From Hoylesella loescheii (GTDB taxonomy: Bacteria > Bacteroidota > Bacteroidia > Bacteroidales > Bacteroidaceae), in contig JADYUK010000007.1 in assembly GCA_021531755.1 (NCBI GenBank), positions 1 to 64,000 of the forward strand: a stretch of 64,000 bases of DNA. The letters run 5' to 3'. Below the pieces are notes generated by a model. That model worked only from the letters and a program-made list of their open reading frames with translations, did no database searches and was not told where the DNA came from. Made by a program: the position numbers and the translations under genes. Position 1 is the first letter of the stretch, and each line of letters opens with the position of its first letter. Shown here in pieces: positions 8,941 to 17,206 of the stretch.

Positions 8941-9477
8941 ATGAACACCGAGAAGCAAGACATAAGACGTGCGCAGGATGGTGACGCAAAGGCACAACGT
9001 AGGATATACCAGGCTCATGCAGGGTATCTCTACGCTGTATGCTCGCGTTATCTCAGCCAGGACGACGACGTCAAGGATGCCATGCAGGAGGCGTTCATAA
9101 AAATCTTCACACACCTTGACTCGTTCCAATACCGCGGAGAGGGGACGCTGCGCTCATGGATGACACGCATTGTCGTCAACGAGTCGCTGAGGCATCTGCG
9201 CACAAAGACATTCTACGACGAGAGCATAGAGGATGTCGCGGATATCGAGGAGAAAGCGGAGACAGACCTCGGAGAATTCTCCGCCGAGGATATCCACAGC
9301 ATGATAAGACAGCTGCCCGACGGCTACAGGACTGTGCTGAACCTCTATGTCTTTGAGGGGAAAAGCCACAAGGAGATAGGACAGATGCTGGGTATATCGG
9401 AGACAACATCAGCATCACAATACCACAGGGCGAAGCGCATGATGAGAAAAATCATAACACACCACCGCAATGAATGA
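8941..9477 (+). CDS. ECF-type RNA polymerase sigma factor
   Basis: 178 residues from MNTEKQDIRRAQDGD. Sigma region 2 (YAVCSRYLSQDDDVKDAMQE, then IKIFTHLDSFQYRGEGTLRS) and region 4 (LPDGYRTVLNLYVFEGKSHK, then EIGQMLGISETTSASQYHRA) are both intact. It would direct RNA polymerase to a small regulon. The start is chosen at 8941 because a promoter box lies at 8905-8912 within the longer ORF. The next gene (142 bp on, same strand) has an N-terminal cytoplasmic segment and one membrane helix and may be its cognate controller. No classical anti-sigma (zinc or FecR type) is adjacent. Confidence 0.9.
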   Translation: MNTEKQDIRRAQDGDAKAQRRIYQAHAGYLYAVCSRYLSQDDDVKDAMQEAFIKIFTHLDSFQYRGEGTLRSWMTRIVVNESLRHLRTKTFYDESIEDVADIEEKAETDLGEFSAEDIHSMIRQLPDGYRTVLNLYVFEGKSHKEIGQMLGISETTSASQYHRAKRMMRKIITHHRNE

Positions 9478-9619
9478 CCATGGCAACAGGCAGCGTGACG
9501 GCGGCAGCACAAAGACGTGATGGCAGACATGGACAGTACATAAGAGGACACGAGAGGACAGGACACACAAGGAGACGGATATCAACGAGAAACCCCAACA
9601 CATCATATACAACATCAAT

Positions 9620-10822
9620 ATGGCAGACAGATTTGAGAAAAACCTCCGGGAGAAGCTGAAAGACTATGAGAGGCCCGTGCCGGAGGATATATGGAAAGGT
9701 ATAGAGCAGGGCATGACCGGCAAAAGGAAGCGCGGCAGGAGACTCATGCCTATATGGTATGCGACGGCTGGCATAGCTGCTGCAGCATGCTTGCTTGTCG
9801 TCATGTATATGAAGAACGACACCCAGATGCAGCAGACTGTGGCGGAGACGGAGCGAAGGCATAACACCCGTAAGGCCGTGAATAACGCCGTGGGCGATGT
9901 CATGGGCAGCGACATCATAGCCGGAATAACGGCTATGGCAGAGAATGGCACACGAGAGAAGACGATGACTGCACACCTGACGGTCCCAGAGACTGACGAC
10001 GAGGGCAGCATGACGACAACGGCAGAGGAGAAGCAACAGGTGGGCAACGGCGGCGAGGCGGAAAACACCGGCAGCACTCTACCCGAGGAGGACAAGAGCA
10101 GGCAGGGAATACATACAGAGAAGAAGCAGGAGGACAGGAAATGGGACACCAACCCGCATAAGGACAACAGCAAGGACAGGACAGGAGACACAAGGCGCAG
10201 GGACAGAGGAGGCAGACTGTCAGCCTCAATATACGGCACAGGCGTGCCATCAAGCCAGAACGCAAAGGCAGGAAACATGATAATGAGCTCAAGCGCAGCC
10301 AATATAGCTGGCTATAAGAATATGCTCCAGGCTGTCACTCCCGAGCCGACAACGGAGGCGACACACAGCATCCCATTCAAGTTCGGAGTGAGCCTGAGAT
10401 ACGGGCTGACAAGGAACATCGGCTTAGAGGGAGGTGTCAGATACACCATGCTGAAATCAAAGTTCACGCAGAAGCCATCACACGCCGAGAACCATCAGGA
10501 TGTGGGCATGGTAGGAATCCCCATAGCCCTGACTTACAAGATATACGGCAACCGCACGTTCGAGACGTATGGCAGCATCGGAGGAGAGGTAGCCAAGACC
10601 GTCAAGGCTGACGACGACGTGTACAGCGACCTTGCCAAACCATGGCAGCTGTCAGCCAATGCGGCTGTCGGAGCACAATACAACATCACCCCGGCAATAG
10701 GCCTTTACATAGAGCCAAGCGTCGGATACTATTTCGACAATGGCTCTGGCCTGAGGACGACATACTCAGACCATCCTTTCAACTTCAATGTCAGTGTGGG
10801 ACTCAGATTCTCTGCACATTGA
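9620..10822 (+). CDS. Membrane-anchored protein with C-terminal outer-membrane beta-barrel
   Basis: 400 residues. Residues 1-45 are cytoplasmic-type and charged (MADRFEKNLREKLKDYERPV), followed by one hydrophobic helix (about 47-63), a long hydrophilic low-complexity linker (about 65-235, rich in T, E, K, D), and a C-terminal domain (about 245-400) with alternating beta strands and repeated glycine/aromatic endings typical of the OMP_b-brl family. The final residues SVGLRFSAH resemble a barrel C-terminal strand. The layout would span the inner membrane, periplasm and outer membrane. It follows the ECF sigma gene, so a signalling role is plausible but unproven. Confidence 0.75.
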   Translation: MADRFEKNLREKLKDYERPVPEDIWKGIEQGMTGKRKRGRRLMPIWYATAGIAAAACLLVVMYMKNDTQMQQTVAETERRHNTRKAVNNAVGDVMGSDIIAGITAMAENGTREKTMTAHLTVPETDDEGSMTTTAEEKQQVGNGGEAENTGSTLPEEDKSRQGIHTEKKQEDRKWDTNPHKDNSKDRTGDTRRRDRGGRLSASIYGTGVPSSQNAKAGNMIMSSSAANIAGYKNMLQAVTPEPTTEATHSIPFKFGVSLRYGLTRNIGLEGGVRYTMLKSKFTQKPSHAENHQDVGMVGIPIALTYKIYGNRTFETYGSIGGEVAKTVKADDDVYSDLAKPWQLSANAAVGAQYNITPAIGLYIEPSVGYYFDNGSGLRTTYSDHPFNFNVSVGLRFSAH

Positions 10823-11173
10823 TGCCTAACATGGGGAATGACGAGCTTGCGGCTACAATGGGCATGGCCCATAGAGGGGCTTATATATGCTCATAGCGCG
10901 GCTTAAATATATAATAATATAAGATATAGAGTGCCTGACGCTGGGGAGAACGTCTCCATGGCTTCAACCATCACTCAAACAACGGCACATCCGGGTCAAG
11001 GACAGAGCCTCGCATACCATCATCCGCAACAGGCGGCATTCTCTCATAAAGCATCCGTTAGCCTGCCATGACATGCGCCGCGGATGACGGGAGAGGCTGG
11101 ATAATGACGCGTCGGAATTGTTAAAGAAAGTTTATTTGGCCGTGTTTTCAAGACGAATGTGAAATAAAAGTCG
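10823..11173. other. Intergenic region, nothing recognised
   Basis: No family-like ORF. A short GGAGA/TCTCC hairpin is visible near 10942, too weak to call a terminator. The last part is AT-rich and leads into the tRNA promoter. Confidence 0.5.
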
Positions 11174-11181
11174 TAACTTTG
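11174..11181 (+). promoter_or_regulatory. Promoter -7 box for tRNA-Leu
   Basis: TAACTTTG twelve bases before the tRNA 5' end. The -33 element is imperfect. Confidence 0.6.
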
Positions 11182-11192
11182 CAACCGCTTAT

Positions 11193-11274
11193 GCCCAGAT
11201 GGCGGAATAGGTAGACGCGTTGGTCTCAAACACCAATGCCGCAAGGCGTGCCGGTTCGAGCCCGGCTCTGGGTA
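11193..11274 (+). tRNA. tRNA-Leu(CAA)
   Basis: 82 nt with acceptor arms GCCCAGA and TCTGGGT (a G-U closing pair), D-arm GCGGAATAGGTAGACGC, anticodon stem TTGGT/ACCAA with loop CTCAAAC (anticodon CAA, reading UUG), a long variable arm (TGCCGCAAGGCG) of class II type, and T-arm GCCGGTTCGAGCCCGGC. The discriminator is A; CCA is not encoded. Confidence 0.93.
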
Positions 11275-11473
11275 CATAACACATAATTTTAACAGCAAAA
11301 GGACAAGGCCCGAGAAGCCGTGACAGCATTACAGCGGCAGTCTGGGAAAGCCCTTTTCAGAGTCATACAGGACAACAGATGGGAGTCCTGGCACAGGGAT
11401 TGTGTCGGGATTCTTATCTTTTTGTCGTGTAAAGAGAAACCACAATCAAATACCCTAAACCCAAAAGTACATT

Positions 11474-11941
11474 ATGGCTTACATGTCACAGGAAGGCTAC
11501 GACAAGCTCGTGGCCGAGCTCCAGCGCCTGGAGTCTATTGAGCGTCCTAAGGCTTCTGCAGCCATCGCAGAGGCAAGAGACAAGGGCGATCTCTCAGAGA
11601 ACGCAGAGTATGATGCGGCCAAAGAAGCCCAGGCCCATCTCGAAGATAAAATCAACCAGATGAAGATAACAATCGCCGACGCTAAGATAATCGACAAGAG
11701 CCGTCTTAGCACCGACGCCGTACAGCTGTTGTCGAAGGTTGATATGACAAATCTCGCCACAAACACGAAGATGACTTACACCATCGTCAGCGAGCAGGAG
11801 GCTAACCTCAAAGAGGGAAAGATATCTATCAAGACCCCTATAGCCCAGGGACTGCTGAACAAGAAGGTGGGTGATGTCGCTGATATAAAGATACCACGCG
11901 GCATGATTCGACTGAGAATAGACGGTATAACAATAGAATAA
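11474..11941 (+). CDS. greA: Transcription elongation factor GreA
   Basis: 155 residues. The N-terminal coiled coil carries the catalytic tip acidic pair in GDLSENAEYDAAKEAQ (about residues 38-53), and the C-terminal FKBP-like domain ends VGDVADIKIPRGMIRLRIDG. GreA enters the RNA polymerase secondary channel and stimulates cleavage of backtracked RNA. The length and both domains are normal. The start MAYMSQEGYDKL is the only sensible one. It is followed after 303 bp by the HIT gene. Confidence 0.95.
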   Translation: MAYMSQEGYDKLVAELQRLESIERPKASAAIAEARDKGDLSENAEYDAAKEAQAHLEDKINQMKITIADAKIIDKSRLSTDAVQLLSKVDMTNLATNTKMTYTIVSEQEANLKEGKISIKTPIAQGLLNKKVGDVADIKIPRGMIRLRIDGITIE

Positions 11942-12244
11942 TATAAGGCAGGGAACACAACCCCCAGCCGCAAGAAATCTAATAACACAGGGTCGGCACT
12001 CATGTGTTGGAGCGCGAAGAGGCTCCCACGGTACGAGTCATGGCAGGTCTACATTCCTGTATCTTGCATCTCTCGCGCATCCCGCTGGCACACGACGACA
12101 GTAGTCCCGGCAACAATGACCGCATCAATGCCTCACGATACAGCTATCAGCTCAACGATACATGCAGGCATCAAGACGTGAGAGGACACAATAGCCAGCA
12201 GAAGCGGATACACATAACCTACCCTAAAAAACATCACAAAGCCT
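11942..12244. other. Spacer between greA and the HIT gene
   Basis: No ORF with family resemblance and no clear terminator or TAnnTTTG box, so read-through from greA into the HIT gene is possible. Confidence 0.4.
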
Positions 12245-12637
12245 ATGTCTATCTTCTCAAAAATCGCCAATGGCGAGATACCAAGCTACAAATGCGCTGA
12301 GAATGACAAGTTTTACGCATTCCTCGATATTAACCCTCTGCAGAAAGGACATACTCTCGTTATACCACGCCGTGAGGTGGACTATATCTTCGACATGGAG
12401 GATGACGAGATAGCCGAGTTCCAGGTGTTCGCCAAGAGAGTGGCTATAGCCATAAAGAAAGCTTTCCCTTGCATCAAGGTTGGCCAGGCTGTGCTCGGTC
12501 TTGAGGTGCCTCACGCACACATCCACCTCGTGCCTATGCAGTCAGAGAGGGATATGATATTCTCCAATCCTAAACTGAAGCTCACACCAGAGGAGTTTGA
12601 GGCTATCGCTGCCAAGATACGCGAGAACTTCGAGTGA
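12245..12637 (+). CDS. HIT family protein (nucleotide phosphohydrolase)
   Basis: 130 residues. The histidine triad HAHIHLVP is present with His at about 90, 92 and 94, together with the N-terminal signature FSKIANGEIPSY and FLDINPLQKGHTLVIPRR. Proteins of this Hint-like branch hydrolyse nucleoside phosphoramidates or dinucleoside polyphosphates through a covalent His-AMP intermediate. It is soluble and cytoplasmic. The downstream gene starts 11 bp after its stop, so they are probably co-transcribed. Confidence 0.92.
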   Translation: MSIFSKIANGEIPSYKCAENDKFYAFLDINPLQKGHTLVIPRREVDYIFDMEDDEIAEFQVFAKRVAIAIKKAFPCIKVGQAVLGLEVPHAHIHLVPMQSERDMIFSNPKLKLTPEEFEAIAAKIRENFE

Positions 12638-12648
12638 TACCCGACACT

Positions 12649-13032
12649 ATGACAGAAGGATATCTACAGAAAGGCCACGGACGGCGGACAAAGCGCTACT
12701 GCCAGATAATGGAGCTGCGCGATGACGCCGAGCTGATAAGGCGCTACGTGGAGGCCCACTCAGAGGAGAAGGCGAGAAGCATTGTCCTCAAGGGAATACG
12801 CGAGGTAGGGATAGAGGAGATGGAGGTCTATCTCCTTGGCAACAGGATTGTCATGATAGTCGACGCACCGGAGGATTTCAACTGGGATGAAGCCATGGCT
12901 AAGCTCGCCACTCTACCGGGACAGGCAGAGTGGGAGGCTTATGTGTCACAGTTCCAGCAGTGTGACGCCAACGCCACGTCTGACCAGAAATGGCAGATGA
13001 TGACAAGAATTTTCCATCTTTACGAGAAATAG
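12649..13032 (+). CDS. L-rhamnose mutarotase-like protein (DUF718/RhaM family)
   Basis: 127 residues from ATG 12649; an upstream GTG at 12634 overlaps the HIT gene and adds only five residues. The core (KRYCQIMELRDDAELIRRYV, VLKGIREVGIEEMEVYLLGN, WDEAMAKLATLPGQAEWEAY) matches the ferredoxin-like RhaM/DUF718 fold, which interconverts sugar anomers. The substrate here is not certain (rhamnose or fucose type), as no rhamnose genes are nearby. A strong terminator follows at 13123. Confidence 0.8.
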   Translation: MTEGYLQKGHGRRTKRYCQIMELRDDAELIRRYVEAHSEEKARSIVLKGIREVGIEEMEVYLLGNRIVMIVDAPEDFNWDEAMAKLATLPGQAEWEAYVSQFQQCDANATSDQKWQMMTRIFHLYEK

Positions 13033-13122
13033 TGTGATGGATGAATAGCCGGGAAACAACACTGTCACCCCATCAGAACGGCTATTCAGCCATTACAAAA
13101 AAAGGAAATGCTAATATTTCTG

Positions 13123-13196
13123 GGCGTACCAGCATAAGTGGAAGCATATCAAAGAGACTCTTGAACTGCCCACTTCAATGTTGGTGCGCCTTTTTT
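13123..13196 (+). terminator. Rho-independent terminator after the mutarotase gene
   Basis: A long stem (GGCGTACCAGCAT plus AAGTGG, pairing with CCACTT and ATGTTGGTGCGCC) followed directly by TTTTTT. Three internal differences are two wobble-type changes and a 2-nt bulge. The 28-nt apical loop is large for a simple terminator. Confidence 0.75.
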
Positions 13197-13365
13197 ATAT
13201 ATTGCACTATGCACAGAAACGCCTGTCTGTCATGACACTGTCAGGCGACGTATGCTTATGGGCAGGGGCACTGACAGACCATGAAGGGACAGCGTAAAAA
13301 CAGCATGCATAGAGCAATAATCACTCCACACATGTCTGGCGGCATGAGGATGGCGAGGCATTGAG

Positions 13366-13475
13366 GATGGATGGCATAATAATCCGCACAGAAGCCACAA
13401 CGCAGAAGAATCTCACATATCCCTCCATACACGATGGATGGCATAATCATCCGCACAGAAGCCACAAGGCAGAAG
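13366..13475. repeat. Direct repeat, two about 43-bp copies 67 bp apart
   Basis: Copies at 13366-13408 and 13433-13475 share GATGGATGGCATAAT, ATCCGCACAGAAGCCACAA and GCAGAAG with two substitutions. They lie in the non-coding space between convergent genes. Confidence 0.8.
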
Positions 13476-13500
13476 CCACCGGCAGGCATATGACAACATG

Positions 13501-13541
13501 AAGGCGGCGACAGGAAAAGCAAAGATTCCTGTCGCCGCCTT
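13501..13541 (-). terminator. Terminator after mrp
   Basis: A perfect 16-bp inverted repeat (AAGGCGGCGACAGGAA and complement) with a 9-nt loop, ending 21 bp from the mrp stop on the minus strand. Confidence 0.75.
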
Positions 13542-13562
13542 GGTGATTCTATAGCAGATAAT

Positions 13563-14624
13563 TTACTGATTCCTTCTCGACATTGTCGCCACAGCCTGGG
13601 CGAGAGACAGGAACGCCTGTCCCGTAGGCGACGCAACATCCATCGCTGCCGGCCGCCCCTCGTCGCCGTTCTCACATATGCTCTGCACAAGAGGCAGCTC
13701 GGCAAGGAGAGGGAGGTGGAGCTCCTCAGCCAGTTTGCGGCATCCGCCACGGCCGAAGATATAGTATTTGTTCTCTGGCAGCTCTGCCGGAGTGAAGTAT
13801 GCCATATTCTCAACAAGTCCGAGGATAGGCACCTTGACCTTCTCATTCTGGTACATGTCAATGCCTTTGCGGGCATCAGCCAGAGCCACAGCCTGAGGTG
13901 TCGACACAATCACCGCACCCGAAATCTTCAGCAGCTGCAACAGAGAGAGGTGGATATCGCTTGTTCCCGGTGGAGTGTCAAGAATCATGAAGTCAAGCTC
14001 TCCCCAATCAGCGTCGGCGAGAAGCTGCTTCAGAGCCGAGCACGCCATGCCTCCACGCCACAGCGTGGCAGTCTCTGGAGACACGAAGAATCCAATGGAG
14101 AGCAGCTTGACACCGTAGCGCTCAATAGGCTCAATGAGCTGGCGTCCGTCTTTCTCCACAGCATAAGGGCGCGCATCCTCACACCCGAACATCTTAGGCA
14201 TGGAGGGACCGAAGATGTCTGTGTCGAGCAGACCGACCGTGTACCCAAGGCGTGCAAGGGAGACAGCAAGGTTTGCTGACACTGTCGACTTGCCCACACC
14301 GCCCTTGCCAGAGCTGACTGCGATGATATTCTTCACACCTTTCAGCAGAGGCTCATCCTTCGGACGTGGCTTTGTCTTGAACTCAGTGTTTATAGTGACC
14401 TCAACATCCTTGCTGACATAATAGTGTATGGCGGCCTCCGCGGCCTTGATGGTCGATTTGAGGAATGGGTCGGTCTCCTTGGGGAAGAGCAGCGAGAAGG
14501 ATACTTTCATACCGTCAATACGCATATCGTCGACAAGCATCTCGCTCTCTATGAGATTCTTCTTCGTCCCCGCATATGTAACCGTGGCGAGGGCGTCAGT
14601 GATGAGTTTTGGATATAGTGTCAT
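13563..14624 (-). CDS. mrp: Mrp/NBP35 family iron-sulfur carrier ATPase
   Basis: 353 residues. It has an N-terminal MIP18/DUF59-like domain (about 1-85), then a P-loop ATPase with GKGGVGKST, LLDTDIFGPSMP and DTPPGTSD. It would carry and transfer Fe-S clusters. The usual CxxC pair after ENM-YF is absent: the sequence reads ENMAYFTPAELPENKYY. I believe this is common in Bacteroidetes Mrp. The start is set at 14624 because the TAACTTTG box at 14646-14653 places transcription start near 14641, downstream of the alternative ATG at 14648. Confidence 0.9.
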   Translation of the reverse strand: MTLYPKLITDALATVTYAGTKKNLIESEMLVDDMRIDGMKVSFSLLFPKETDPFLKSTIKAAEAAIHYYVSKDVEVTINTEFKTKPRPKDEPLLKGVKNIIAVSSGKGGVGKSTVSANLAVSLARLGYTVGLLDTDIFGPSMPKMFGCEDARPYAVEKDGRQLIEPIERYGVKLLSIGFFVSPETATLWRGGMACSALKQLLADADWGELDFMILDTPPGTSDIHLSLLQLLKISGAVIVSTPQAVALADARKGIDMYQNEKVKVPILGLVENMAYFTPAELPENKYYIFGRGGCRKLAEELHLPLLAELPLVQSICENGDEGRPAAMDVASPTGQAFLSLAQAVATMSRRNQ

Positions 14625-14645
14625 GTCTGTTTCCTTATTTTTCTG

Positions 14646-14653
14646 CAAAGTTA
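14646..14653 (-). promoter_or_regulatory. Promoter -7 box for mrp
   Basis: TAACTTTG on the minus strand. It decides the mrp start codon (14624, not 14648). Confidence 0.6.
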
Positions 14654-14790
14654 ATAAAATCAGTTGACATAATGCGCCTTATGACTCATTATTTCTATTT
14701 TCTTATAACATCTTTACCCTCTTTCCCAATACATTCTGCCTTGATGCACGACGACGGCCACTAATCAGCATCAAGCCATGGATAGCATTG

Positions 14791-14813
14791 CCATATGCCT
14801 CGTTGGCATATGG
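14791..14813 (-). terminator. Short hairpin after the pseudouridine synthase gene
   Basis: CCATATGCC/GGCATATGG with a 5-nt loop, 12 bp past the stop of the 14825-16438 gene. There is no clear U-tract, so termination is only probable. Confidence 0.45.
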
Positions 14814-14824
14814 AGAGTTTATGG

Positions 14825-16438
14825 TCAGAAAGGGCATGTTGACTCAATGTGCATGCTCTCGCCAGTGACAGGATGTGCGAAATCAAGTGTCGTGGCATGA
14901 AGCATCAGGCGGCTGTCATGCCGTCCATAGAGGTCGTCGCCGACGATGGAGACACCAAGTCCGTCACTATGCGCGCAGTGAATCCTCAGCTGGTGGGTAC
15001 GTCCTGTCTGCGGGTAAAGGGCTATGCGTGTCGTCGACTCGCGTCTCTCTGTCACATGATACACAGTAATAGCCTCCTTGCCATTATCATAATCAGCCTT
15101 CTGGCGTGGGCGGTTGAGATAGTCGGCAGCAAGCGGAATGGCAATCACACCATCGTCCGGACCGTTGTACGACCCATCAAGGAGTGCGGTGTATGACTTC
15201 CTCACCTGGCGCATGGCAAACCGTCTCTGCATCTCGCGCTGTATCTCTGCCGAGCGTGCGAATACCAGCAGTCCTGATGTCTGCATATCAAGCCGGTGGA
15301 CACACAACAGCCCGTCCTCTGCGCATGACAGTTCTTCGCAGAGTATCTCCTGTGCAGAGAGCCTCGTCCCTTTACCGGGAACAGAGAGCATACCTGCCGG
15401 CTTGTCTATTATGAGAAGCCATGCGTCGCTATATACTATATCAATATGTGTCCTTGGCTCGTCGGCCTCAAGAGGGTTAGGCTCGACATCGAGGCCCTGA
15501 AGCATAAAGTCGAGTATCGGGCGGCACTTTCCCTGGCAAGCCGGATAATGGGAGAGATGATGGCGTATCTCACCAACTGGCGACCTACCCCACCAGAACT
15601 CAGCTATCGCCAAAGGCTTCATGCCATGGGCGAAAGCATACTGCAACAGCTTTGGGGCGCAACACTCACCAGCTCCAGAGGGGGGAATACGCTGTGGAGT
15701 ATTGGCAAAGATTTCAAGCAGCGAGCGCCGTTCGCCCCTGCTGTTCATCATGATGAAATTAGAGAAAAGCCATTGTTGAAGCCTGTCAGACATCTCCTTG
15801 CGCTGTCTCCTTAGTGTTGCCATCCTCATGTCATGGTCTCCCAGAGCGTCCTCTATGGGCTTTATCTCTGCCGCGACGGCAGCCTTCAGCCTTTTCAGCT
15901 CAGCTTTCTGGAACTGGCTCTCTCGTATCAGGGTTTCCTCCGGCTCGCCATTCTCACGCCTCGTCCTGCGCTTTCTCTTGCTCTCGGCCATCATATTCCG
16001 GTATTCTTCTATCCTTCTTGTGGCCTCTTCCTGCACCTTTGAGAGTCTGGCTCTCATCATAGCGATCCTCAAATCCCTCTCCCCGACGTCGATAGCCCTG
16101 TTTATCTCAGATATCTCGGCCTCCCTCGTCATGAAATATCCCTCAGGCGAGAGATAGTCAAAGACAGCCGGCACCCATCCCGGCCAGTCTTCCCGTCCTC
16201 CTATCTGCCCGGAGTATGCCCTCAGGAATCCTGTCTTTCCGTCGGTCGTCCTCACGACCATCACCCCGAACATCTTGCCACAAGATATCTCCTCATGCCA
16301 TTCTTCCATAGCCTCTATATCCTTCATGACAGCACGCCAGGCTTCTCTACATGCCTCAGCAGGCTCATAGTAGAAAGGACAATTGAGCCTCTCTGGTAAT
16401 ATAATATCATTATGTATATCAAAAAAACACTGGTCCAT
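14825..16438 (-). CDS. RluA family pseudouridine synthase with long N-terminal extension
   Basis: 537 residues. The C-terminal half (about 330-537) is the RluA catalytic domain, with HRLDMQTSGLLVFA holding the catalytic Asp at about 384, LYPQTGRTHQLRIHC, and the closing LMLHATTLDFAHP. The N-terminal 330 residues contain a strongly charged coiled coil (about 120-230) and a segment with clustered Cys (GECCAPKLLQYAF). This architecture is known from Bacteroidetes RluA proteins. It isomerises uridines in rRNA or tRNA; the target cannot be read from sequence. Confidence 0.9.
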   Translation of the reverse strand: MDQCFFDIHNDIILPERLNCPFYYEPAEACREAWRAVMKDIEAMEEWHEEISCGKMFGVMVVRTTDGKTGFLRAYSGQIGGREDWPGWVPAVFDYLSPEGYFMTREAEISEINRAIDVGERDLRIAMMRARLSKVQEEATRRIEEYRNMMAESKRKRRTRRENGEPEETLIRESQFQKAELKRLKAAVAAEIKPIEDALGDHDMRMATLRRQRKEMSDRLQQWLFSNFIMMNSRGERRSLLEIFANTPQRIPPSGAGECCAPKLLQYAFAHGMKPLAIAEFWWGRSPVGEIRHHLSHYPACQGKCRPILDFMLQGLDVEPNPLEADEPRTHIDIVYSDAWLLIIDKPAGMLSVPGKGTRLSAQEILCEELSCAEDGLLCVHRLDMQTSGLLVFARSAEIQREMQRRFAMRQVRKSYTALLDGSYNGPDDGVIAIPLAADYLNRPRQKADYDNGKEAITVYHVTERRESTTRIALYPQTGRTHQLRIHCAHSDGLGVSIVGDDLYGRHDSRLMLHATTLDFAHPVTGESMHIESTCPF

Positions 16439-16575
16439 AATATAAAATTAACAATATCCCACCATATGAAAAAACTGCCGTATATGCGCATTTGACATTT
16501 TATCACATGGCAAGGCAATGTTTTGTTGATTTAAATCATTAATAGATGAATTATTTAAAGAATTTCGCTGAAATA
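16439..16575. other. AT-rich spacer
   Basis: Low-GC non-coding sequence between the RluA-type gene (minus) and the ncRNA promoter (plus). Nothing else recognised. Confidence 0.4.
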
Positions 16576-16607
16576 TTTGCACGTATGTTGAAATAGTCGT
16601 ATCTTTG
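16576..16607 (+). promoter_or_regulatory. Promoter for the putative small RNA
   Basis: TTTG at 16576-16579, 20-bp spacer, TATCTTTG at 16600-16607: a full consensus promoter with no ORF behind it. Confidence 0.75.
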
Positions 16608-16612
16608 CAGTG

Positions 16613-16674
16613 TGTTTTTCATAGTATTAGATTTAAGGTTAACAAAGATTGGGACAGAGCGCTGTCCCATTTTT
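16613..16674 (+). ncRNA. Putative small RNA, about 60 nt
   Basis: Between a consensus promoter (16576-16607) and a hairpin-plus-T-tract terminator lies a 38-nt single-stranded-looking segment containing TTTTTCATAGTATTAG and AAGGTTAACAAAGATT. The terminator is GGGACAG-AGCG-CTGTCCC (16651-16668) followed by ATTTTTCGTTTT. There is no ORF. I have an unverified impression that this core recurs in Bacteroidales genomes. An alternative is a short leader or attenuator for the GH3 gene, 530 bp downstream. Confidence 0.6.
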
Positions 16675-17013
16675 CGTTTTAAAAGGCTTGGAAAAACACA
16701 AAACAACCACATTTTTACCGTGATTGCTGATATATTTATACCATATAAATGATGTAAATCAAATATCATATTCTGAAAAATAATCCTCAAAGTTTGCAAA
16801 AAATAGATTGTTACGCTTGTCAAGCCATATGCAAAGTTAGTAAAAAACTACTATTGTAAGCAAATATCACGGTATTTTTTGCATCTGCGAAACTATTTCC
16901 CGACTTTCTTTCAACATATTCAAATGTGCTCACGAATAGGCACGACAGGGGCACTCTCCTTCCATGCCGAATCCAGATAATAACCGGTGGAGGCTAATAA
17001 ATACAAGCATAAA
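16675..17013. other. AT-rich intergenic region before the GH3 gene
   Basis: Non-coding, AT-rich; no ORF with family resemblance, no strong hairpin. Confidence 0.4.
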
Positions 17014-17045
17014 TTTCACAATATCAGAAATTATTATTATCTTTG
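17014..17045 (+). promoter_or_regulatory. Promoter for the GH3 gene
   Basis: TTTC at 17014-17017 (one change from TTTG), 20-bp spacer, TATCTTTG at 17038-17045. The leader is about 155 nt. Confidence 0.65.
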
Positions 17046-17206
17046 CACAGAAATACATACATACGCATACCACAAGTGTGCGCCATTGTTAACCTGCCAC
17101 TAAGATTTTTACTAAAGAAACGTATCGAGAAACGCTGATTGTTGTCATGCGTTGATATGTGATACACACTCATGAATACAACTAATCTAAATTCTAAAAA
17201 AAATCT

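Noticed and set aside
14325-14420. Frameshift or domain loss in Mrp because CxxC is missing
   Set aside because: The frame is intact, the length is normal, and I believe the Bacteroidetes branch of Mrp often lacks the pair.
16551-16823. 90-residue minus-strand ORF over the small RNA
   Set aside because: AT-rich chance ORF, antisense to a consensus promoter and terminator.
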